Shown here piece after piece: positions 55,801 to 64,000 of a stretch of 64,000 bases of DNA. The first letter of the stretch is position 1; the number at the start of each line of letters is the position of its first letter. A program made the translations under genes and the position numbers. The stretch is taken from NCBI RefSeq assembly GCF_023078275.1, contig NC_062985.1, positions 310,001-374,000 of the forward strand. Direction: 5' to 3'. Origin of the DNA: Leguminivora glycinivorella (taxonomy: Eukaryota > Arthropoda > Insecta > Lepidoptera > Tortricidae). The notes beneath the pieces were generated by a model. The model was not told the DNA's origin, did not search any database, and saw only the letters and a list, made by a program, of their open reading frames with translations.

Positions 55801-55875
55801 CATTAGCTGCACACGACATAGAAAACTTACCTAATACAATAACAAGACCAACTACAAGTAATAAACAAATACAAC
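52857..55875 (-). mobile_element. non-LTR retrotransposon with restriction-like endonuclease
   Basis: Minus-strand element containing one broken polyprotein gene (52951-55819). A short 5-prime leader directly abuts the composite repeat at 55876. The 3-prime UTR of about 95 bp repeats AAACTAAAACTA-type words and joins the MITE at 52856. I saw no clear target duplication and no poly-A tail, as expected for the RLE-type lineages that end without poly-A. Confidence 0.8.
52951..55819 (-). pseudogene. LINE polyprotein: zinc finger, RT, CCHC, restriction-like endonuclease; one frameshift
   Basis: Copies its RNA into DNA at a nicked target. The likely start is the Met at 55819 (MSCAANAAPTIS); the longer frame upstream only translates the repeat. 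Order: C2H2 finger (C20, C23, H38, H43), a long linker, and an RT core with LCALAKKDGGIRPIAVG, LKVDVRNAFNSVDR, CQQGDPLGPALF and YLDD (54434-54445). The frame breaks just after YLDDGTLG (about 54420-54432) and continues from 54453 as EVLKDLETLTKEFSQIGLTL. Then a CCHC-type cluster (CHCGVEVSKFGTHGLSC) and an endonuclease with RPDG and LVWDATCVD. About 955 residues in all. The C-terminal endonuclease and single finger point to the early-branching RLE group (R2/R4/NeSL-like); the exact clade is not assigned. Confidence 0.88.
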
Positions 55876-57408
55876 ATCTAAATATATAAAAGAAGAAGCT
55901 GACTGACTGACTGACTGACTGACTGACTGACTGACTGACTGACTGACATATCAACGCACAGCCGAAACCGCTGGTCCTAGAGATTTCAAATTTGGCACGT
56001 AGGTTCCTTATACAGTGTAGAGGAGCACTAAGAAAGGATTTTCCAAAATTCACCTCCTAAGGGGGTCAAATGGGGGTTCAAAGTTTGTATGGGGAAACAA
56101 GATTAGTTTGACTATTTTATTCGAAACTTCACAGGAAGATTCCTTAAGACATATGACTGAATACGTGTTTCAGGTTTTTTGAAAATTTAACCCCTAAAAG
56201 GGTGAAAAGGGGGTGATAAAGTCAAAAAATCAATATGGGTATCGTTTTTATGGTTTATCGGGTCGCTGATCACGATAAATACAACGTTTTTAAAATCTAA
56301 GGAGGCGGAAGTGAAATACCTTCTCCCCTGTTTTGGTGCAATGGGGTTTAAATATCAAAAAAATATATAAAAGAAGATATTGACTGACTGACTGACATAT
56401 CAACGCACAGCCGAAACCGCTGGTCCTAGAGATGTCAAATTTGGCACGTAGGTTCTTTATATAGTGTAGATGAGCATTGAGAAAGAATTTTTCAAAATTC
56501 GCCTTCTAAGGGGGTCAAACAGGGGTTCAAAGTTTGTATGGGGAAACAATGTTAGTTTCACTGTTTTATTCGAAACTTCACAGGAGGGATCCTAAAAACA
56601 TATGACTAAAGACGTGTTTCAGGTTTTTTGAAAATTTAACCCCTAAATGGGTGAAAAGGGGGTGAGTCAAAAAAACAATATGGGTATCGTTTTTATGATT
56701 AATCGGGTCGCTGATCACGATAAATACAACGCTTTTAAAATGTAACGAGGTGGAAGTGAAATACCTTCTCCCCTGTTATAGTGCCATGGGGTTTAAATAT
56801 CAAAAATATATAAAAGAAGAAACTGACTGACTGACTAACTGACATATCAACACACAGCCGAAACCGCTGGTCCTAGAGATTTCAAATTTGGCACATAGGT
56901 TCCTTATATACATACAGTGTAGATGACTTCTAAGAAAGGATTTTTCAAAATTCGCCTCCTAAGGGGGTCAAATGGGGGTTCAAAGTTTGTATGGGGAAAC
57001 AATGTTAGTTTCACTGTTTTATTCAAAACTTCACAAGAGGATTCCTAAAGACATATATGACTAAATACATGTTTCAGGTTTTTTTTGAAAATTTTACTCC
57101 TAAAGGGGTGCAAAGGGGGTAAAGTCAAAAACACAATATGGGTATCGTTTTTATGCTTTATCGGGTCGCTGATCACGATAAATACAACGATTTTAAAATC
57201 TAATGAGGTGGAAAAGAAATTTTCCCCTCTGTTGTTGTGAAACGGGATTAAAATATCTAAAATAGCCATAAGTATAGGTTTAGTTTTTATCTTTACTTCT
57301 GATTCAACAGATTTCAAATTGACACGGAAGTTCCTTAGAGGAACACTAAGAAAGGATTTTTCAAAGTTCACCTCCTAGCATGATAATTTGACAGGGGCAA
57401 GGACAGGT

Positions 57409-57499
<91 letters not shown>

Positions 57500-58400
57500 T
57501 AGGGATAGTAGGGATAGGGATAGGGATAGGGATAGGGATAGGGATAGGGATAGGGATAGGGATAGGGATAGGGATAGGGATAGGGATAGGGATAGGGATA
57601 GGGATAGGGATAGGGATAGGGATAGGGATAGGGATAGGGATAGGGATAGGGATAGGGATAGGGATAGGGATAGGGATAGGGATAGGGATAGGGATAGGGA
57701 TAGGGATAGGGGACGGGGACGGAGATAGGGATAGGGAGAGTAGGGGTAGGGACCGGACGGGGACGGGGTCGGGGACAAGGATAGAGATAGGCAGTGTAAA
57801 ATGCAGGTGGCTCAGTGGGAAGGGATTAGTATTTAAGTAGGCATCGGCGAGTATCCTGCATCCGTAATAACTATTACATTCAAAGTGCTGTAAGAAGATC
57901 GTTGTTTGCTTGCCTTTTATGTGTTTACGTTTGCAATAAGTATAAGCAAAATGGAAAAAATTGTAAGCGATAATGCAAGGAAGTATTTTTTACCCTAGCG
58001 ACCATAGCGTCGAGATACTGGCTATGTGGGTTGTATGAAGTTTCCCCAGTATAAATATTTATATAGGTAAAATACATACATATTCGTACCTACTACCTAC
58101 GCTGTGGTCGCTGTGTAACAATTCTACAATCATTGCAAGAATTTCTTTTAAAACAATAGTAATATGTGTAAGGTACAGTCAGCCAAAAAGCGGTGTAAGG
58201 TTCTTGGCTGACCGTACAGCAAATAGATCAGTTACAATGGCCCTCCAGTCGACAATTGCCCCGCTTTACCTTAATCGAAATAATCGCGGACAGATGTACC
58301 TACAAAAAAACCTACGGATCCAAATGAAAATCTTATTTTTTGTAAACGTTTCAATAAGAATACTTTTATTACGCGGGCGAAGCCGCGGGTAAAAGCTAGT
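55876..58400 (-). repeat. 2.5-kb composite repeat, right copy of an inverted pair
   Basis: Reverse complement of 28219-30859, ending AAGCCGCGGGTAAAAGCTAGT. It has three of the 0.4-kb tandem units (about 55885-56345, 56350-56800, 56805-57240), whereas the left copy has two, and it lacks the LINE insertion. The first 180 bp are in frame with the LINE start, which produced a misleadingly long ORF. Confidence 0.85.
57395..57785. repeat. hexanucleotide array GGGATA / GGGACA
   Basis: ACAGGG units to about 57498, then about 35 AGGGAT units to about 57710, then degenerate GGGAC. Open in several frames (GIGIGI, SLSLSL). It is shorter and more homogeneous than the left sister. Confidence 0.95.
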
Positions 58401-58404
58401 ATTA

Positions 58405-59337
58405 TTATAAAAACACTGATGTTTTCACCGTTCACGAGCATACAAGTAGGTACTGAAGGGAAACCTTAGTTTCTTGCACTCAGAATAAAATCATAAATTA
58501 TTTCAATGGTCGTTACACTTGATATTTCTGATAAAATAATGAAGATTTTCAAAAATCAAATAAAGCAAACATTTATTTCGTTCGTTGACAGCAACTGTCA
58601 CATCCGATACATCCGTGTAGGGCTCCGAGAAAAGCGGTGAGACTCCTGGAGCGAATACAATATATATTCGCTCTTTTCGTATCTCCTTCTATTTTTGTAT
58701 TTGGGGGCTATTCATACGAAAATATTATGGAACTTGAAAGAAAAATTTAGTAAATATTTATTGTGCTTCTTTCCGATGACATTTTGACACATGACTTTGA
58801 CACTTTTAATTTACCATTTATAAAATTAGTATGTATACAAAATATTATAGAATGGAATTATGGATAAAGTCACACGACTTACACACGTACAAGTACATAT
58901 TTCTGCCACTTTGTCTGCATCTATATTAAATTTTAACATCTTGACTGTAATTCTGACTGCATTTTTTCATTCCCTTTTCAAAAACGTACCTTAACTTCAG
59001 TTTTGTTGAAAAAGCCACCTAGAGACATTGGAATATACTCGTAGTTGAACTTTCAATGATAAATAGGGAAAAGATGTGACATTGTGTAAATTAGCAATTG
59101 ATGTGGAATTAAGGGATAACATGACATATTTATTTTTCTTTAGATAATAGCCCTTTATGAGTTCGTGTGATGAAAAATACTTCCACCAGCCCTTTGTTCT
59201 CGCCACGGGTATAATAAAGACATCTGATAGAATGTGGGTCAGAGCCGAAAGGGCCATCGATTGCCCTTCCATCCCCATGAGGGTAGGGATGTGCACGTCG
59301 AGAAAATATCGATAAAAAATAATAACCTAATCACAAA
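58405..59337. other. no recognisable feature
   Basis: A 99-codon minus-strand ORF at 58997-59296 has no motif I recognise. No repeat shared within the window. Confidence 0.45.
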
Positions 59338-59402
59338 ATTAACTGACAGACAAACAGACAGCCAGACAGACAGACACGTCAAACTTATGACACCCCGTCG
59401 TA
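59338..59402 (+). repeat. CCCCCGAC-family fragment
   Basis: AAACAGACAGCCAGACAGAC, then CACGTCAAACTTATGACACC and CCGTCGT. Only the central and right parts remain. Confidence 0.7.
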
Positions 59403-59543
59403 CCTAACACATGGAATAGACTCGATACTATTTGAATAATTCTTCTAAGATACGATACAGATAGATATTCTCAAGATGTTCTTAGACAAAAATATCACTT
59501 TTGAATAAAATGTTAAAGAAATTAAATTCTCAGATACGAGTAA

Positions 59544-59682
59544 GGGCTGGTTTTTCAATCGCCAGATAAATAATATCTGTCAGATAAATGTTAGCTGTCA
59601 TTGTCATTTATACGTGTGATGAAAAGGATAGTGATAACTTTATCTGGTAGATATATTTATCTGGCGACTGAAAAACCGGCCC
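59544..59682. mobile_element. 139-bp PIF/Harbinger-like MITE, GGGCTGGTTTTTCAATCG termini
   Basis: TAA at 59541-59543 and 59683-59685. Inverted ends GGGCTGGTTTTTCAATCGCC and GGCGACTGAAAAACCGGCCC. Confidence 0.85.
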
Positions 59683-59731
59683 TAAATAGAAGAAATACCC
59701 ACACAGTACACATACCTCGTAATAGTCGTAA

Positions 59732-59873
59732 TGTAAGGTCAACTACTTGGAACCCTAGGCCACTCTACAACCATGTCAAAATGACAAGCAGTAAGAGATT
59801 TCTTACATCTGATTTATAACGTCACTATGACATAGTTCTACAGTGGCCTAGGGTTCCAATTGGTACACTGTAC
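59732..59873. mobile_element. uninterrupted copy of the 15951 foldback MITE
   Basis: GGTCAACTACTTGGAACCCT to AGGGTTCCAATTGGTACACT, with GACATAGTTCTACAGTGGCC, the empty site of the 16059 insertion. Confidence 0.82.
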
Positions 59874-60178
59874 GAACCTATTTTTATTTTAAGAAACGTC
59901 AAAATTGTGACCCTTTAGCATATATCAGGCACGACTTCAAGTGTGGACTCGCGTGCGACAAGGCAAGTTGTGCTAGAGGGGCTGAAATGAAAATGTATGT
60001 GTCAAAATGTTGATGAAATATCACTGTTGACACCATTGAGGTATGAATAACAAGAGAAGACACTGCGAACAAAAAGTTTGCGCTACCAACATAAGTCCAT
60101 GGACGTATGTTGCCTCAGTCAGTCTCTGCGCGTAGCGTGAGGAGGTTGTTTCTGCCTGCACACAAATAAAGTGTAAAA
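59874..60178. other. MITE fragment and possible 5-prime leader
   Basis: 59935-59985 (GACTTCAAGTGTGGACTCGC ... GGCAAGTTGTGCTAGA) is part of the 51434 family. The remainder lies directly upstream of the THAP-like ORF. Confidence 0.45.
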
Positions 60179-60334
60179 ATGCCTTCCTGCGCAATAAGAT
60201 GCTGTTTAAGCCATACGAGAAAATCGAATAAAACTGACGGTGTCACATTGCATCGGTTAGTAGACACGCTAAGGGACGCGCTCCTCAAACGCGAAGCTAT
60301 CGCCGCCATTTTGTCGAACGAAATCATAGATTAA
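60179..60334 (+). pseudogene. THAP zinc-finger first-exon-like ORF
   Basis: A 51-codon ORF starting MPSCAIRCCLSHTRKSNK and TDGVTLHR. THAP domains begin with Met, a C-x4-C pair and end their first exon near an FH(R/K)FP motif; here C4 and C9 fit the pair and LHR fits the motif position. The remaining zinc ligands (C and H) would lie on a later exon. A possible donor, CATCG/GTTAGT, follows at about 60255. THAP domains bind DNA and occur in P-element transposases and host regulators. No downstream exon was identified, so it may be a remnant. Alternatively it is a chance ORF. Confidence 0.5.
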
Positions 60335-60839
60335 TCGCACCATAATCGCACAGACTTGACATGTAGGTAATGAAGTATAATAATTGTGATTATATACTGT
60401 TTGTGATATATTATAAAAGAGAAATGTTTATTTCACGTTATACTTATGAATATTACACAGTTCTAACACGAGTTTTAATCGATAGTTTCATACAATAATA
60501 ACCTATGATTTTCTTCAAGGGCAATTAAAGTATATGAAAAAATTCAATAATGTATTTTTGTTTCACTCAGTAGAACTTAAGCATAGCACAATGTATGATA
60601 GTGCTAAAATTAAACTGCTTAGTATTTTACAAAAAGTATAAAAAAAGGTCTACACTAAAAGTGTCGCGTCTAGGTGGTCATTGGTCAAGACTTACTCTAT
60701 GACACGGTACCTCCCCACGCATGCGCCCCGCGCTGCCGGCCGGAGCACAAAATTTGTATGGGGTGTCATTTCTAGTACGTTAGTACATAGTAATTCAATT
60801 AGTTGACACTGACGCATCCGACCTATCGATGTAGTTTTA
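60335..60839. other. no recognisable feature
   Basis: AT-rich first half, then a GC-rich patch near 60715-60745 (CGCATGCGCCCCGCGCTGCC). No continuation of the THAP-like ORF was recognised. Confidence 0.4.
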
Positions 60840-61063
60840 CCCCCGACGCAAAAACGTCGGTGTGTTATAAGTTTGACGTGTCTGTCTGTGTGTGTCTGTC
60901 TATGGCATCCTAGCTCCCGAATGGATGAACCAATTTAGATTTAGTTTTTTTTTGTCTGAAAGCTGAGTTAGTCGGGAGTGTTCTTAACCATGTTTCATGA
61001 AAATCGGTCTACTATGACGCGGTCAGGGGTTTTTAAAAATTTTAATTTTGTAGTTAGGGGACA
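60840..61063 (-). repeat. CCCCCGAC-family repeat
   Basis: CCCCCGACGCAAAAACGTCG to GCGGTCAGGGGTTTTTAAAA. Confidence 0.85.
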
Positions 61064-61164
61064 GATTTTTGGATCTCGAACTCGATGAATTCGCCGTTCC
61101 AACGTCGTTTTCCACAAACTTTCGAACGGCGAATTCATGCTTTCGAGATTCAAAAATCGGTCCC
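61057..61164. mobile_element. foldback, GGGGACAGATTTTTGGATCTCG
   Basis: Arms GGACAGATTTTTGGATCTCG and CGAGATTCAAAAATCGGTCC, with GATGAATTCGCCGTT inside. Related to the 33281 double foldback. Confidence 0.82.
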
Positions 61165-61224
61165 TATTAAAACCGAAATAAATTACACATATATTATGAA
61201 AGAAAAAGTGACCAAGGCCTCTCG

Positions 61225-61299
61225 TGCCTGAGGCTGGAATCGAACCAGCGTACTCTGCATTCGCGGCAGATGCCTATTAATCCGCTCGGCCACCCAGGT
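61225..61299 (-). repeat. tRNA-like SINE head, copy 1
   Basis: The minus strand folds as a near-complete cloverleaf: acceptor CCTGGG / CTCAGG, D stem GCC/GGC, anticodon stem TCTGC/GCAGA with loop CGCGAAT, and T stem GCTGG/CCAGC with TTCGATT. Position 33 is G instead of the invariant T, and the first acceptor pair is mismatched. I therefore read it as tRNA-derived (CGA anticodon position) rather than functional. It is part of a repeat shared with 61606. Confidence 0.65.
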
Positions 61300-61462
61300 C
61301 ACAGCTGCTGAGGTCGAAATTATCTCTCATATGTGTAATCTATACAAGGACTCGTAGCGGCCTCTGACCATCCCTAGGGTAGAACAGTATGGTTCTTGCC
61401 CCCCATGTGAACCAAACTCAGGTTGGTTTCAACACAGCTCGAGAGATGGCGCTGCTAAATCA

Positions 61463-61741
61463 ATTCTAATTAACACAAGTTAAATTATAATCTATTGAAA
61501 ATATTTCAACTTGTGCCACCTTAAAGTAGTCACACCACTATTTATATATAAATTAAAACCGAAATAAACTACACATATGAAAGAAAAAGTGACCAAGGCC
61601 CTTCGTGTCTGAGGCTGGAATCGAACCAGCGTACTCTGCATTCGCGGCAGATGCCTATTAATCCGCTCGGCCACCCAGGTCACAGCTGCTGAGATCGAAA
61701 TAAATAATAATAGATTATAATTTAACTTGTGTTAATTAGAA
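61463..61741. repeat. inverted repeat around SINE copy 2
   Basis: ATTCTAATTAACACAAGTTA at 61463 recurs inverted at 61706-61741 (TAACTTGTGTTAATTAGAAT), with a SINE copy between. The 61165-61313 segment is also duplicated directly at 61553-61697. Confidence 0.7.
61606..61680 (-). repeat. tRNA-like SINE head, copy 2
   Basis: Almost identical to copy 1, including the G at position 33. One acceptor base differs. Confidence 0.65.
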
Positions 61742-62753
61742 TCGGTCCCTAGGTTATATTTTCATTACAACCATAGAAAAATCGACTCGAACACTCATTT
61801 CCCCCACACCGACCCCTGTCCTTGCGACCCACTTGCAAAGGTCGTCGACCTCAAGGTCAGCTGATCGATTGCATCATCTGTCACGTTCATGGCGTTCCCA
61901 TCAACATGGTACCGTATAAGACGGTAGATGGCGTTGAACTGTTCTGTTAATTTTCTACATCGCGGTAACGATGTTTTCTCAGCATTTGTAAAGGCTGTTA
62001 GTTGGAATTCGAAGGTTAGAATTTAAGACGATACGATACAGGTCAATTCTCCATACAAACGCTCTCGACTATTTCCTCCCTGGTTTTTTAAGATAGAGCA
62101 ATGATTTTTTCAACAGAGATTGTTATTATTTTTATCTGTGTCGGACCGTTTTGATTTTTTTGATATTCTGCTTTTTAAAGACTCTAGAGCCAACCAAAAA
62201 TTTCCAAAAACGGCCTTTTTCGTTGTGGCGCAAAAAAGGTGTACTCAAGATTGGTAAAAAATAACCAAAAAAGCTAAACGGTCCGACATAGATTATTTCA
62301 TTGTTATTTAGATTCTCAAATTTCGTTCCGATTGATAAAGTTTTGAAGGAGGAAAGAGTCGAGAGCGGAACTACGATTTTATAGATTTTTTTGAAATATT
62401 TTTTGACTGAGTTGTTTGTAATGGACATTTTTTTTTTCGATAAATTTAGTTAATAACACTTGTATATTTAACTAAAATTCACAAGTTGAAAGGGGGGCTC
62501 CTTTCCATTTTAGCATTTTCGCTACCGTATCCTCTTAATGTGACACCACATCAGAATACATATTAGTCACAGACCAACCCCTATAGACATCCATTACAAG
62601 ACGACTCGCGGTCGCCAGCCTTCCTAGTATTTGCACTGATATAAGCGCGGGCGCTCGCCGTGCCCGATCAGTAGCGACCAAGTAACAGACCCGAAAGCAG
62701 CGCGTGTTTTTCGCAGTAAAAAAATTGAAAAAGGGTATTTTGATGTCTTAAAG
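61742..62753. other. no recognisable feature
   Basis: Two segments, CCCTGTCCTTGCGACCCACT near 61815 and CCTTGCGACCCACTTGCAAA near 63728, are similar to one another. No coding motif. Confidence 0.4.
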
Positions 62754-62870
62754 ATGTCCACCTGTAGTGTGAAATGGTGTGGAAAGGTAGCAAGAAGCTC
62801 AAATTTAAAAACAGACGTCATTACATTCCACATAAAAGTCATATTTATAATTTATTCAGAGCCGGCATAG
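62754..62870 (+). pseudogene. second THAP zinc-finger first-exon-like ORF
   Basis: A 38-codon ORF: MSTCSVKWCGKVARSSNLKT then DVITFHIK. C4 and C9 give the C-x4-C pair and TFHIK lies where THAP proteins have FHKFP. The expected splice donor after the FH codons is not GT here (CACATAAAAG), so the exon is probably decayed. It differs from the 60179 ORF at most positions, so they are separate family members rather than duplicates. Confidence 0.5.
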
Positions 62871-63106
62871 GTCAACTTACATTGGCCACTTACGCGTCAG
62901 TAAAGGGACAGTCCCTTTCATCTGGCGCGACTGCCCGCCGTCCTTGAAACGGCCAATCACAGCGCGCTTAACACATTCCCCGCCCGCTCCTCGCACCCCT
63001 GGCACTGGTGACTCGTATCGCGAACAAAATATACAAGACTGCTACTCTATAGGAGGTTCTCTGTGATATTAGTACAGTGATACTCAGGGTTCATAGTCAT
63101 AGGTCA
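62871..63106. other. no recognisable feature
   Basis: GC-richer than its surroundings, with GCGCTTAACACATTCCCCGC near 62963. No motif. Confidence 0.4.
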
Positions 63107-63250
63107 TCTGGCCCCGAAGCCGAAAGACATTTATGCGACGCCAAACGCAGAAATGCAATCTATCTCTATCGCTCTTGCATATTGTCGCGACAGAGCCAGA
63201 CTTCGTTTCTGCGGTGGTTGTCGCAGAAATGCCTTTCGGATACGGGGCCA
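63107..63250. mobile_element. TAGCCGAAT-family foldback copy
   Basis: GGCCCCGAAGCCGAAAGACA to GCAGAAATGCCTTTCGG, with the CTATCTCTATCGCTCTTGC block. Confidence 0.75.
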
Positions 63251-63401
63251 GTAATAGTAATACCACAGATCAAATAGGTAATACCACATAAGACGTTATA
63301 TGTAGCGGTGAACTGTTCAGCTAGTTTTCATTTAAGGTTTTTCAGCATTTTTACTTAGATAACCTTGTTAAAACTTTACAGCTCTAGCTCTATAAGGTAA
63401 T

Positions 63402-63630
63402 AACCACAAAATTAAAATTTTGAAAAACCCCCGACCGCGACATAGTAGACCGCTTTTCATGAAACGTGGCTAAGAACACTCCCGACTAACTCAGCTTTCA
63501 GACAAAAAACTAAATCTAAATCGGTTCATCCGTTAGGGAGCTACGATGCCACAGACAGACACACACACAGACAGACAGACAGACACGTCAAACTTATAAC
63601 ACCCCGTCGTTTTTGCGTCGGGGGTTAAAA
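63402..63630 (+). repeat. CCCCCGAC-family repeat
   Basis: CCACAAAATTAAAATTTTG to GCGTCGGGGGTTAAAA. Confidence 0.85.
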
Positions 63631-63796
63631 ACTCTGTACACAAAACATTGTATACACTCTTTTTCAGAACCTTTCAGAAAAATATGAGTAAAACTTTGTA
63701 TCAATAGCCCCACCATCGACCCCCTTCCTTGCGACCCACTTGCAAAGGTCAATGACCCGAAGGTCAGCTGATCAATGGCGTCATCCGTCACTTTCA

Positions 63797-63950
63797 GGCC
63801 CCGTAGCCGAATGGCATTTCTCCGACGCCAAACGAAAGCGATACGCCGCTGGCTCTGTCGCGCCAATACGCAAGCGCGATAGAGATAGATATCTACTAGC
63901 GCTTCGTTTCGTGAGCGTTTCGTGAGCGATTGTGCCATTCGGCTAGCCAC
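63797..63950. mobile_element. TAGCCGAAT-family foldback, best-preserved copy
   Basis: GCCCCGTAGCCGAATGGCAT at the left and GTGCCATTCGGCTAGCC at the right are inverted. Between them lie CTGGCTCTGTCGCGCCAATA and GAGCGTTTCGTGAGCG. Confidence 0.8.
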
Positions 63951-64000
63951 CCAGGTCTTATGGATTTAGTGAGTTACCATTGTGTAAACGTTTGCTTTAC

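Noticed and set aside
55820..56053. N-terminal extension of the LINE ORF (QSVSQSVS and a hydrophobic stretch)
   Set aside because: It translates the adjacent composite repeat and its (CAGT)n tract, not a signal peptide. The conserved protein starts at Met 55819.
63594..63950. 118-codon minus-strand ORF and overlapping 61-codon ORF
   Set aside because: Composed mainly of the TAGCCGAAT foldback and the end of a CCCCCGAC repeat.

Overview
The window looks like intergenic, repeat-saturated DNA from the nuclear genome of a moth or butterfly (Lepidoptera). The evidence is AT-rich sequence, GT-AG introns, and several interspersed repeat families that I know from memory to be common in this order: a GGTTCCGTA/ACGGAACCC family, a CCCCCGAC family, retroposons with GCCGCGGGCAAAAGCTAG ends, tRNA-derived SINEs, and short foldback elements. 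No intact host gene is visible. Nothing supports bacterial, viral or organellar origin, and the species cannot be named from the sequence.

Left third (1-23 kb). Nested DNA transposons dominate. Two non-autonomous elements (1836-3211 and 12562-13662) have inverted ends and perfect 9-bp target duplications. A 2.55-kb palindromic element spans 6961-9512. A 3.5-kb TA-flanked transposon (18703-22223) carries a two-exon DDE transposase gene with two frameshifts. It sits inside a GGTTCCG-family repeat and carries a second such repeat itself. Pentanucleotide and (GGAC)n microsatellites have grown out of retroposon or repeat sequence.

Middle (23-46 kb). A third element with a 9-bp target duplication lies at 25860-26558. 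A 2.6-kb composite repeat (28219-30859) contains a hexanucleotide array and 0.4-kb tandem units; it recurs inverted at 55876-58400. Four different foldback elements lie almost end to end at 31.5-32.0 kb. An inverted pair of LINE-derived blocks occupies 33.9-37.5 kb. Several foldbacks have TTAA, TAA or TTA duplications.

Right third (46-64 kb). A 2.9-kb element with 782-bp inverted repeats (46230-49128) is followed by a foldback cluster. Next is a nearly complete non-LTR retrotransposon on the minus strand (52857-55875) with an N-terminal zinc finger, a reverse transcriptase, a CCHC motif and a restriction-like endonuclease; it is broken by one frameshift at the catalytic YLDD motif. A 3-prime piece of a related retrotransposon lies at 30860-31068. 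The last 4 kb hold two short plus-strand ORFs resembling the first exon of THAP zinc-finger proteins.

The window therefore reads as a layered insertion record. Relative order can be deduced in many places because elements interrupt each other with recognisable target duplications. Boundaries were found by eye, and family names are given only where terminal structure or protein motifs support them.
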